In this document: piece after piece, positions 8,261 through 15,094 of the stretch
How positions within the stretch are numbered: the stretch's first letter is position 1
How the letters are laid out: the number at the start of each line of letters is the position of its first letter
Assembly (NCBI GenBank): GCA_015067305.1
Contig: SVMT01000020.1
Span: forward strand, 1-40,123
Length of the DNA: 40,123 nt
DNA from: Oscillospiraceae bacterium
Lineage (GTDB): Bacteria > Bacillota > Clostridia > Oscillospirales > UBA644
Direction of reading: 5' to 3'
Notes under the pieces: generated by a model
Seen by the model: only the letters and a program-made list of their open reading frames with translations
Databases searched by the model: none
What the model was told of the DNA's origin: nothing
Made by a program: the position numbers and the translations under genes

Positions 8261-9073
8261 ATGAAAAAAGCTTCTGTTGTTGTTTTGGCAGGTCAATCTA
8301 ATGCTGTCGGCGTGGGTTTTGTAAAGTGTTTACCTTACCACTTTTCCGAAGAGAAAATTGACAAATTGCAAAACGGTCATAAAAATGTAATGATCAATTA
8401 TAACTCCCATGATAAAGAAAGCGGAGGATTCTGTCCTGTTACCTTCGGTTGTAGTGAGGTCGCAAAATATACTCTCGGTCCTGAAGTCGGAATTGCCGAA
8501 AATCTTAGTTTAAGGTATCCCGAACATGAAATTTTTATTGTAAAATGCGCTTTCGGCGGAGCTGATCTTCATAGTGAATGGATTTCCCCCTCAGCTCGCA
8601 ACGAAAATACGAAAACGCCTAATTGCGGAAAGCCTGTCGGTTGGTGCTACGATGCTCTTATTAAGATTATGAATGAGAGTCTTGAGTATTTGGAAGGTCA
8701 AGGATATACCCCCGAAATAAAAGGATTCTGTTGGATGCAGGGCGAAAGTGATGCTGATACAATAGAACATGTTACTGAATATGAATCTCTTTACGATACA
8801 ATGCTTTCTGATTTCAATACAGCTTTCGGAAAATATATTAACGGCTGCGTTTATGTGGATGCCGGAATTTCTGATATTTGGAATTGTTACAAAGAGATGA
8901 ATTCCCTCAAGTTGAATTATTCAAAAAAAGCAGATAACAGGCGTTATTTTGATACTTTAGCTCATGGTCTGACTACGCGAAATGAACCGAGAGAAGACCC
9001 TGATATTTATCATTACGACTCCGATAGTATTTTGAAGCTTGGAGAACTGTTTGGCGCACATATTGACTTGTAA
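8261..9073 (+). CDS. SASA-type carbohydrate esterase (sialate O-acetylesterase domain)
   Basis: The 270-residue product belongs to the SASA/DUF303 branch of the SGNH hydrolases, which remove acetyl groups from sugars. The nucleophile block AGQSNAVG places Ser13 early in the chain, the family signature FCWMQGESDA lies mid-protein, and a late His is available in LAHGLT or DIYHYD. No leader peptide precedes the catalytic block, so the enzyme is cytoplasmic and probably deacetylates imported oligosaccharides (inference). ATG 8261 is chosen over 8252 because it sits at the better distance from AAAGGAT. The next gene starts 21 bases later on the same strand and is likely cotranscribed. Confidence 0.85.
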   Translation: MKKASVVVLAGQSNAVGVGFVKCLPYHFSEEKIDKLQNGHKNVMINYNSHDKESGGFCPVTFGCSEVAKYTLGPEVGIAENLSLRYPEHEIFIVKCAFGGADLHSEWISPSARNENTKTPNCGKPVGWCYDALIKIMNESLEYLEGQGYTPEIKGFCWMQGESDADTIEHVTEYESLYDTMLSDFNTAFGKYINGCVYVDAGISDIWNCYKEMNSLKLNYSKKADNRRYFDTLAHGLTTRNEPREDPDIYHYDSDSILKLGELFGAHIDL

Positions 9074-9094
9074 ATTGCAACGGAGGTAACAGTC

Positions 9095-9820
9095 ATGGAA
9101 AAAATTATAAATTACGAAAATCTGAGATCTTTTGCTTATGTCAGCGATAAAATTTGCGCAAAGCCCATTAAGGGAGTAGTTGTAGACCTTTTCGGTTTGG
9201 GGGATATGTCCATGTTCTGGGAAGACCCCGATATTGCGGAAGAATGTGCTAAAGTTGGCATAATGTATGTTATTCCATACAATAATCCCTGGGCGTGGAT
9301 GAATCCTCAGTCCATAGCTTTCACAGATGAAATTCTTGATGTCATATTTGAAAAATACGAACTTGACGAAAAAACTCCAATCGTTTCCGTTGGCGGAAGT
9401 ATGGGCGGATTGGCTTCTCTTGTTTATACCAAATACGCAAAGAGAACTCCTGTTGCGTGTCTTGCAAATTGCCCTGTTTGCGATCTCCCGTATCATTACA
9501 CAGAAAGACCCGATCTTCCCCGAACACTTTACAGCGCATTTTTCAATGAGGAAGGTTCTTTGGATGATGTAATGAAAAAATACTCCCCATATCATCTTGC
9601 GGCTGAAATGCCTGATATTGAGTATCACATTTTCCATTGCGATGCCGACGGTGCTGTGAATATTGATAAACATTCCAATAGATTTGTTGAGGCAATGAGG
9701 GCAAACGGTAAAAAAATAACTTACGACGTTGTTCCTGACAGGAATCATTGCGATCTCACGCCGGAAGCGAGAGAAAAATACAACAAATATATGTTTGAAA
9801 GTATTTTAAAATTGAATTGA
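9095..9820 (+). CDS. Alpha/beta hydrolase, putative esterase
   Basis: A 241-residue alpha/beta-hydrolase fold protein. The nucleophile elbow is GGSMGG with Ser102. The acid is probably Asp183 or Asp185 in HCDADGAVN and the base His218 in RNHCDL, which is the expected order and spacing. It resembles the prolyl-oligopeptidase/acetyl-esterase group, but the substrate is unknown. There is no signal peptide. The ribosome site CGGAGGT is strong. It lies 21 bases after the SASA esterase, so the two probably form a two-gene operon that trims ester decorations from sugars inside the cell. A shared hairpin at 9830-9864 separates it from the convergent gene on the other strand. Confidence 0.85.
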   Translation: MEKIINYENLRSFAYVSDKICAKPIKGVVVDLFGLGDMSMFWEDPDIAEECAKVGIMYVIPYNNPWAWMNPQSIAFTDEILDVIFEKYELDEKTPIVSVGGSMGGLASLVYTKYAKRTPVACLANCPVCDLPYHYTERPDLPRTLYSAFFNEEGSLDDVMKKYSPYHLAAEMPDIEYHIFHCDADGAVNIDKHSNRFVEAMRANGKKITYDVVPDRNHCDLTPEAREKYNKYMFESILKLN

Positions 9821-9829
9821 TTAAAAGCT

Positions 9830-9864
9830 AAGGGAAAACCACTTTTATAAAATGGTTTTCCCTT
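9830..9864. terminator. Bidirectional terminator between convergent genes
   Basis: AAGGGAAAACCA (9830-9841) pairs perfectly with TGGTTTTCCCTT (9853-9864). It serves the hydrolase on the plus strand and the bactofilin-like gene on the minus strand. The same GGGAAAACC/GGTTTTCCC core recurs elsewhere in the window. Confidence 0.85.
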
Positions 9865-9869
9865 AAAAA

Positions 9870-10601
9870 TTATATTTTTTCTGTTTTTCCAACGGTTGCT
9901 TTGGGGGAGATATCAACATTTTCGGAGTATTGTACCACATCGATTTTGCAGTCGTCTCCGATTTTAACTATCCTGCCCACAACCTTAGGTGCAGTTACTG
10001 CTGTTATGTCGATCATATCACATTCGATCTCATTTGTGACTATAATTTTGCCGTTTGTTTTGTAGAATAATCTCAAAAACAGACCACTGAGATTGTTTCG
10101 GAACTTTGTTTTTACGGTTAAAGTCCCGCCGCCGATACTTCCGATCTCAGAAATGGCATTTTCAATGTTTATGACAGTCTTCTCAGCATTGATTAGTCCG
10201 AGACAATCAATTTTTCCATCAATATGAACAGTTTCAGCCTCGACACCGCCATCTACTTTTATAGCTCCTGCAAGTTCAAGATTTCCGCATTTGAGGTCTT
10301 TGTTGAATTTTGCACTTCCTGCGCATTTTACTTCGCCTGAAGAATAAAAGTTTCCTCCGCATTTAAACGATCCTGCTATTCTTGCGTTTCCTGTGGTTAC
10401 ATCTTCCGAAAAACTGCAGCTACCTGAAATTCCCATATGTTCTTTGCAATCCAAAGAGACTCCCGATGCAGAACCGCTTACTGAAAGATTTGTACATTTT
10501 ATCGCTCCGTTGATCCTGCCGCTTCCGCTGATTGATATCTTTTCGTATTCTCCCGCGCCTATCGTGCCGCTACCCGCTATTTTCATATCCATATTTGTCA
10601 T
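9870..10601 (-). CDS. Bactofilin-like polymer-forming protein (YhbE/YhbF type)
   Basis: The 243-residue product is a repetitive beta-solenoid: short glycine- and serine-rich rungs such as IAGSGTIGAGEYEKISISGS and SGSCSFSEDV, alternating with small hydrophobics. This is the pattern of bactofilins and of the B. subtilis YhbE/YhbF proteins, which assemble into membrane-associated filaments. There is no signal peptide or transmembrane helix. Its start overlaps the stop of the upstream regulator gene by four bases (ATGA), with AAAGGA as ribosome site, so the two are translationally coupled. The pairing with a YhbD-like gene matches the known yhbD-yhbE-yhbF order of B. subtilis and supports the call. 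Confidence 0.8.
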   Translation of the reverse strand: MTNMDMKIAGSGTIGAGEYEKISISGSGRINGAIKCTNLSVSGSASGVSLDCKEHMGISGSCSFSEDVTTGNARIAGSFKCGGNFYSSGEVKCAGSAKFNKDLKCGNLELAGAIKVDGGVEAETVHIDGKIDCLGLINAEKTVINIENAISEIGSIGGGTLTVKTKFRNNLSGLFLRLFYKTNGKIIVTNEIECDMIDITAVTAPKVVGRIVKIGDDCKIDVVQYSENVDISPKATVGKTEKI

Positions 10602-10978
10602 TTCCTTTCGATTATCAATTCTGTAATATCTTTTATTTCTCCATTGCCCGAATCCAAGCTTACAGACCGTATTTCATTGAGAAATATCACTTTTTTACCG
10701 TATAATGTGTCAATTACCAAGGATTTTTGCTTTTCTGTTTCGCTGTTGAATTTTTGGGAAATTTCCTCCAATGAAAGGTCGTCCTTTTGGTTTATTATCA
10801 ATTCTATTCTTTCGCAGATAAGGTCTTCGGGAAAAAATGTTTCCTGACCCGTGACTGTCGCTTTTTTGATGAACCAATCTTCTGGAATCAGCCCGATACG
10901 TTTCCACCTATATAATGCGCCGTATGATATTTCATACTTTTTCAGAAGATCTTTTTTTGAGATCAATTTTTGCTCCAT
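10598..10978 (-). CDS. yhbD: YhbD-family MerR-like regulator
   Basis: A 126-residue protein with an N-terminal MerR-like winged helix: LISKKDLLKKYEISYGALYR, then RWKRIGLIPEDWF, then a wing and EDLICERIELI. It matches the YhbD (DUF4004) family that precedes bactofilin genes in Bacillota. The ATG at 10978 is chosen because AAGGAGAT precedes it closely; longer in-frame starts run into the operator. The promoter upstream carries two palindromic copies of a GTAACA-N-TGTTAC site, one filling the spacer and one just after the -10 box. Autorepression by this protein is therefore likely (inference). It is coupled to the bactofilin-like gene by an ATGA overlap. Confidence 0.82.
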   Translation of the reverse strand: MEQKLISKKDLLKKYEISYGALYRWKRIGLIPEDWFIKKATVTGQETFFPEDLICERIELIINQKDDLSLEEISQKFNSETEKQKSLVIDTLYGKKVIFLNEIRSVSLDSGNGEIKDITELIIERK

Positions 10979-10991
10979 GAATATCTCCTTT

Positions 10992-11006
10992 CGTAACATT
11001 GTTACG
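10992..11006. promoter_or_regulatory. Operator O2, perfect palindrome at the transcription start
   Basis: CGTAACATTGTTACG is a perfect 15-bp palindrome. It lies between the -10 box and the ribosome site of the regulator gene, so a bound protein would block transcription. Confidence 0.8.
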
Positions 11007-11011
11007 GTTAT

Positions 11012-11040
11012 ATTATAGCATAACAATGTTACGCTGTCAA
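11012..11040 (-). promoter_or_regulatory. Promoter of the regulator/bactofilin operon with embedded operator O1
   Basis: On the minus strand the -35 is TTGACA (11040-11035) and the -10 is TATAAT (11017-11012), 17 bases apart. The spacer itself (11018-11034) is a second copy of the operator, GCGTAACATTGTTATGC, with one mismatch from perfect symmetry. The O1 and O2 centres are 27 bp apart. Confidence 0.85.
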
Positions 11041-11108
11041 TGGGTTATCGTGAAAGTTCTTAATTTTATCACAAAATGCAGTATTCAAAGGTTTTTGGGG
11101 CAAGAGTA

Positions 11109-11141
11109 AGGGAAAACCAATTTTACAAAAAGGTTTTCCCT
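11109..11141. terminator. Terminator-like hairpin
   Basis: AGGGAAAACC (11109-11118) pairs with GGTTTTCCCT (11132-11141). It lies after the end of the SGNH lipoprotein gene on the minus strand and probably ends that transcript. It is the same hairpin type as at 9830. Confidence 0.8.
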
Positions 11142-11155
11142 GAAAATATATTAAA

Positions 11156-12397
11156 TTATTCCATGTAGTCGCCGAGCATAGTTCTGAGAATTACCATTGC
11201 GTAGATCCTTGCGAGGAAGTCGTTTGGATGATTAACATTATTTCCCGTCATGTCATAGTATTCTTTATGTTCGAGAACATATTTGTGTGCGGAAGTTACT
11301 TCAGCTACAGCAATTTTTGAGGTGTTCAATTCTGTGCTGTTTTTGACCATATCTTTGAGCGCATCTTCATGCTGATACTGTTTTCCGTAAAAGCCTGAAA
11401 CTCGGAAGTGGGGGAGCATTGTTGCCACGAGTACGGTTTCTGTTTCGGGGCAAGCTGATTGGACTTTTCCAACAAGATCTGTAATGGATGCGGTGAATTT
11501 TTCCATATTTGAACCGCCCTCATTCATGCCGAAGCCGAGAACCATGAGGTCTGGAGCGTAAGCAAGAACTCTGTGTTCAAGTTCTCTTATTCCCCATGCT
11601 GAGTCAGTTCCGCCGACTGCGGTGTTTATGTAATGGAGAACTCTTTCGCCGCTGAGAGGTTTTTCTGTCAGATTTCTGTTGAATGGGTCAGCTTCTTTGC
11701 TGACTGTGTAACCGTATTTTTCAGCAATAAAATCAGTTATCATTTGTGCAAAGCTGGGGGCGTGAGGTTCGACACCGATAGCACCTGAAGAATTGGCACC
11801 TGTTGTGATGCTGTCACCGTAGAAAAGGATCGTTGCTTCTTCGCCGTTTTCAAGTTTTTTGATGAAATTCTTGATCTTTTCGCTTTGAACTGTCGGTAAA
11901 GAGCCTTCCCATGTGCCTGAATGTCTGTATGTTACGGATACCTGCCATTTGGTCATAACGTCGTTTTCTCCGAACATTATATTTTTGTGCCCCTCAACAG
12001 TTGAACCGAAATAGTGACCTTCTTCGGGATTTTCGGGATAGTATATTTCTTCCGTCATAAGGGGGATATCGGAGTTGTAGTATCGGACTAATTTTCCGTC
12101 GAGGATATCCCAGTCTTTGCCTTTTATGTATTCGGTCTTCAGGTCGCTTGAATATACAGCGTAAATTTCTTCGGCAGGGTAGAGCAGTTTCTTCACTTTG
12201 ACGGAGTTTTCGAAAAGTATCTCAGTATTTTCCCAATCTGCAAACATTACCATTTCGTGAACGACTGTGTTTCCAGACCAGATGGGTTTAAGGTATTCAT
12301 TTAATGAATATTCTGCTTTTGATTCGTATTTCATTGTTCCATTCTCCTTTGTTGTTTCTGTTTGACAGGCAGTTGAGCATAAAAGTGCCGATGCCAA
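11156..12397 (-). CDS. SGNH/GDSL hydrolase lipoprotein, start region frameshifted
   Basis: The frame open from a TTG at 12397 encodes 413 residues. The lipobox STAC-Q is close to its start (Cys11), but the hydrophobic part of the signal lies upstream. The catalytic block is FYGDSITTG with Ser196; MNEGGS provides the block III asparagine, and NVNHPND the His. This is the GDSL/SGNH fold used by many carbohydrate esterases. The region before the GDS block is a beta-sandwich-like N-terminal domain, as in the two-domain CE2-like enzymes (tentative). The natural ATG at 12426 is one base out of frame; see the separate entry. If corrected, the protein is an outward-facing lipoprotein. It has its own promoter and is divergent from the beta-lactamase-fold gene. 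Confidence 0.82.
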   Translation of the reverse strand: MASALLCSTACQTETTKENGTMKYESKAEYSLNEYLKPIWSGNTVVHEMVMFADWENTEILFENSVKVKKLLYPAEEIYAVYSSDLKTEYIKGKDWDILDGKLVRYYNSDIPLMTEEIYYPENPEEGHYFGSTVEGHKNIMFGENDVMTKWQVSVTYRHSGTWEGSLPTVQSEKIKNFIKKLENGEEATILFYGDSITTGANSSGAIGVEPHAPSFAQMITDFIAEKYGYTVSKEADPFNRNLTEKPLSGERVLHYINTAVGGTDSAWGIRELEHRVLAYAPDLMVLGFGMNEGGSNMEKFTASITDLVGKVQSACPETETVLVATMLPHFRVSGFYGKQYQHEDALKDMVKNSTELNTSKIAVAEVTSAHKYVLEHKEYYDMTGNNVNHPNDFLARIYAMVILRTMLGDYME

Positions 12398-12426
12398 TAG
12401 TAATAAGGCTATTTTTTTAATTTCAT
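12398..12426 (-). other. Broken signal-peptide start at an A7 run
   Basis: On the minus strand ATG 12426 follows AAGGAG and reads MKLKK and then a stop. Inserting one A into the A7 run (the seven Ts at 12412-12418 on the plus strand) would give MKLKKIALLLLASALLCS and run on into the lipobox STAC-Q, a textbook lipoprotein leader joined to the downstream frame. It is either an assembly or sequencing error, a phase-variable tract, or a transcriptional slippage site. Confidence 0.7.
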
Positions 12427-12454
12427 CAGGATTATTTTCTCCTTTTTTGATTAT

Positions 12455-12483
12455 ATTATAGCAGATTTTCTTTCGTGTGTCAA
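12455..12483 (-). promoter_or_regulatory. Promoter of the SGNH lipoprotein gene
   Basis: Minus-strand TTGACA (12483-12478), 17-base spacer, TATAAT (12460-12455). The ribosome site AAGGAG follows about 15-20 bases after the -10. Confidence 0.85.
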
Positions 12484-12597
12484 GTCTTTAGCGTAAAAGA
12501 TCGTATGTAATAAAATTGGGTTTTTGATAAAAAATTTTCAGACGCACTGCTTTAGTCCAGTTCGGGAGAAAAGCTTTCGACTACGGGATATTTGGGA

Positions 12598-12626
12598 TTG
12601 ACTTTTCCCGAAAGATGTGGTATAAT
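12598..12626 (+). promoter_or_regulatory. Promoter of the beta-lactamase-fold gene
   Basis: TTGACT (12598-12603), 17-base spacer ending TGTGG, TATAAT (12621-12626). Confidence 0.85.
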
Positions 12627-12696
12627 CTAATTAAAAGTAAATTTTACGCATCAAGTCGGATTTTCGTCTTGAGCTGATTTCAGAATGGAGATTTTT

Positions 12697-13824
12697 ATGA
12701 GAAAATTAGATGTTGAACTTTTAACTAAAAAAGTCGATGAGCATATTTCCTCTGATATTGCAAATGCTTTCGTCGGCGGAGTTACAGTTATTGTAAATCA
12801 GGACGGAAAAAGAGTTTTGAAAAGAACTTATGAAGATGAAGTTTTTAAAAATATCAATGATGACACCCTATACAGACTCGCATCCATGACAAAGCCCATA
12901 ATTGCGGTCGCAATAATGATACTTAGAGATCGAGGTCTGCTATCGGTTGAAGATAATATCTCCAAATATTTGCCTGCATTTGCTGAAATGAATATAGGTA
13001 AACTTGATGAGAATGACCAACCGGTTTTCGTTTCAAAAGCGGAAAAACAAATCAGAATAAGAGACCTTCTGACTCATTCCAGCGGTTTGGGCTCCGAGCT
13101 TGTTGGTATGAAAGCATGGGATAGGAGACCCGAATCCTGCAAGGACCTCCTTGAAAAAAGTGTTGATTATTATGCGGAAACTTATCTGGGCTTTGAACCT
13201 GCCACAAAACAGATGTACAGTCCTGCAATGGCTTTTGATGTCCTGGGTAGAATCGTGGAAATCGTTTCGGGTAAATCTCTTGAGGATTTTTTGCAGAAAG
13301 AAATCTTTATTCCGTTGGGTATGACCCACACGACATTTAATCCTACTGAGGAACAGTGGGGAAAATTTGTTCCAATGCACAATAATCATGATGGAAAGCA
13401 ATCTTTTGATCCCATGGAAAAGGGATTTGTTTTTGAGGGCGTTCCTCATACTTGTTATTGTGGTGCAGGCGGGCTTGCTTCTACTTCGGAAGATTATTCT
13501 AAATTTGCTGAAATGCTTCTTGGAGGGAAGGGAATTCTTTGCGACGAAACGATTCGTGAAATGTCTTCACCTCAGCTTTCGGATATTATGAAAGGTGAAA
13601 TGGTTTGGGGTTTTGGAATGAGAGTTATCGTTCAGGATGTATATAAAGACCTTCCTGTTGGTTCTTTCGGTTGGGGCGGCGCTTACGGAACTCATTTCTG
13701 GGTAGATCCCGAAAATAAAATTACGGCGATTTATATGAAAAATACGAGATATAATGGAGAGATAAGCAGCCGAACCTTGAGAGTTTTTGAAAGAGACGTA
13801 ACAACTTCTTTGATCGGTGAGTAA
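12697..13824 (+). CDS. Serine hydrolase of the beta-lactamase/penicillin-binding fold
   Basis: A 375-residue member of the class C beta-lactamase-like family (PF00144), which includes esterases, D-aminopeptidases and peptidases as well as beta-lactamases. The nucleophile motif S-x-x-K is SMTK at residues 63-66. The second motif is Tyr174 in YSPA (YSN in AmpC). A GWGGAYGTHFW segment occupies the place of the third motif. No signal peptide is present, so the protein is cytoplasmic; this argues against a role as a secreted antibiotic-inactivating enzyme. The start at 12697 is preferred over 12685 because the latter overlaps the GGAG ribosome site. It is convergent with sleB and separated from it by a hairpin. 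Confidence 0.85.
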   Translation: MRKLDVELLTKKVDEHISSDIANAFVGGVTVIVNQDGKRVLKRTYEDEVFKNINDDTLYRLASMTKPIIAVAIMILRDRGLLSVEDNISKYLPAFAEMNIGKLDENDQPVFVSKAEKQIRIRDLLTHSSGLGSELVGMKAWDRRPESCKDLLEKSVDYYAETYLGFEPATKQMYSPAMAFDVLGRIVEIVSGKSLEDFLQKEIFIPLGMTHTTFNPTEEQWGKFVPMHNNHDGKQSFDPMEKGFVFEGVPHTCYCGAGGLASTSEDYSKFAEMLLGGKGILCDETIREMSSPQLSDIMKGEMVWGFGMRVIVQDVYKDLPVGSFGWGGAYGTHFWVDPENKITAIYMKNTRYNGEISSRTLRVFERDVTTSLIGE

Positions 13825-13835
13825 TATTTTAAAAA

Positions 13836-13863
13836 GTGTGGGGACTGAAAGTAGTCTCCACAC
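13836..13863. terminator. Bidirectional terminator between convergent genes
   Basis: GTGTGGGGACT pairs with AGTCTCCACAC (one G-U) around a short GAAAGT loop region. It lies between the serine hydrolase and the convergent sleB-type gene. Confidence 0.75.
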
Positions 13864-13870
13864 TGTAGTT

Positions 13871-14803
13871 TTATTTACCCAAAGAAAAAACGTGTTTTCC
13901 GATACGTGTGGTTATTGGCAATGTTCTGATCCATGCATTTGTTGCGGTTGCGGGATTGTAATAATAAATACATCCGCCTGTTGGGTCACTTCCTGCAAGA
14001 GCTTCTCTTGCGGCACGGTAAGCACTGTCTGCTATGGGCTGGTCGAACTGTCCGTCATCAAGAGCCGTAAATGCCCCTTTTTGGTAAATTACCCCTGCAA
14101 TGGTGTTGGGGAATGACGGGTGGTCAACTCTGTTCAGGACTACCGCACCTACGGCAACCTGTCCTGAATACGGTTCGCCCCTTGCTTCGGCGGAAATTAT
14201 TCTTGCCAGAAGATATTCATCATTGCTTGAAGTTGAATTCTGACCGCTTGAGGATGCTCCCGATGTGGAAAGCCCCAATGCTTTTAATGTTTGAGACCCG
14301 ACTATTCCGTCAGCGGAAAGTCCATTTTTCTTTTGGAATGAGATTACAGCGGATTTTGTTCCCGAACCGAATACTCCGTCTACAGAACCGTTGTAATAAC
14401 CCCAATTTTTCAGTTTGGTCTGAACCGTTTTTACATCATTTCCTCTTGCTCCGTATTTTATTGGGATCGAAGACACTTTGTTTGATCCCGACGATGAAGC
14501 TGTTGAGGCTATCCCCATGGCTCTGAGTGTTTGCAGTCCAGCAATTCCGTCAACTGTGAGTCCGTTTTTCTGTTGGAAAAGCATTACCGCATTTTTGGTC
14601 TGAGTCCCGAATTTGCCGTCAACTTCTCCGAAATAGTACCCCCAGTTTTTCAGCTTTTTTTGTATCTGAGTTACTTCAGAACCCGTTGAGCCGTATTTGG
14701 ACAAAGCCTCTGTTTCATTTGTGGGCAGGAAGTTCATGAAGACGGTTACAGATACTGTGAAAAACAATGCAAACACTGATAATATCAATATTTTTTTGTT
14801 CAT
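13871..14803 (-). CDS. sleB: Spore cortex-lytic enzyme, SleB type
   Basis: A 310-residue exported hydrolase. An N-terminal hydrophobic segment (about residues 5-25) is followed by two peptidoglycan-binding repeats of near-identical wording ([16 protein letters not shown] and [16 protein letters not shown]), a Ser-rich linker, and a C-terminal Hydrolase_2 domain. The domain shows [20 protein letters not shown] with the catalytic glutamate Glu206. Family members cut spore cortex peptidoglycan during germination (lytic transglycosylase), or serve in cell-wall turnover. Two binding repeats instead of the single one in B. subtilis SleB is a variant common in Clostridia. Start 14803 is chosen because GGAG precedes it at the right distance. 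No ypeB partner is next to it. Confidence 0.87.
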   Translation of the reverse strand: MNKKILILSVFALFFTVSVTVFMNFLPTNETEALSKYGSTGSEVTQIQKKLKNWGYYFGEVDGKFGTQTKNAVMLFQQKNGLTVDGIAGLQTLRAMGIASTASSSGSNKVSSIPIKYGARGNDVKTVQTKLKNWGYYNGSVDGVFGSGTKSAVISFQKKNGLSADGIVGSQTLKALGLSTSGASSSGQNSTSSNDEYLLARIISAEARGEPYSGQVAVGAVVLNRVDHPSFPNTIAGVIYQKGAFTALDDGQFDQPIADSAYRAAREALAGSDPTGGCIYYYNPATATNAWIRTLPITTRIGKHVFSLGK

Positions 14804-14945
14804 GATGATCTCCAATTCTCCGCATTTAAGCGGAATAAATATATTTAAATTTCAGAAGTTTTTGATTTTATTATACCTTTTTATGACGTAGTTATTCGCA
14901 ATTCTTAAATAAAATCTAATTATTTAAAAATCCCCTTTTTTGGTC

Positions 14946-14974
14946 TTGCTTTTTCGACAATTTTGGTGTATAAT
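14946..14974 (+). promoter_or_regulatory. Promoter of the helicase operon
   Basis: TTGCTT (14946-14951), 17-base spacer, TATAAT (14969-14974). It leaves a leader of about 110 bases before the helicase start. Confidence 0.7.
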
Positions 14975-15094
14975 TTTAGTATCATGCGATATTTCCGCTT
15001 TTTTAGCATCTGCAGTTTGTGATGTGAAAAATAACGGAATATTTATGAAATACATAATAAATATATAATCAGCTTTTTAGCTATGGAGATAGGT

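Noticed and set aside
8957-9748. 263-codon minus-strand frame opposite the esterase and hydrolase
   Set aside because: Overlaps two well-supported genes, with no ribosome site and a low-complexity His/Phe/Asn-rich product.
12697-13824. Antibiotic-resistance beta-lactamase
   Set aside because: The fold and SxxK are present, but there is no signal peptide, the YxN is YSP, and most members of this family are esterases or peptidases.
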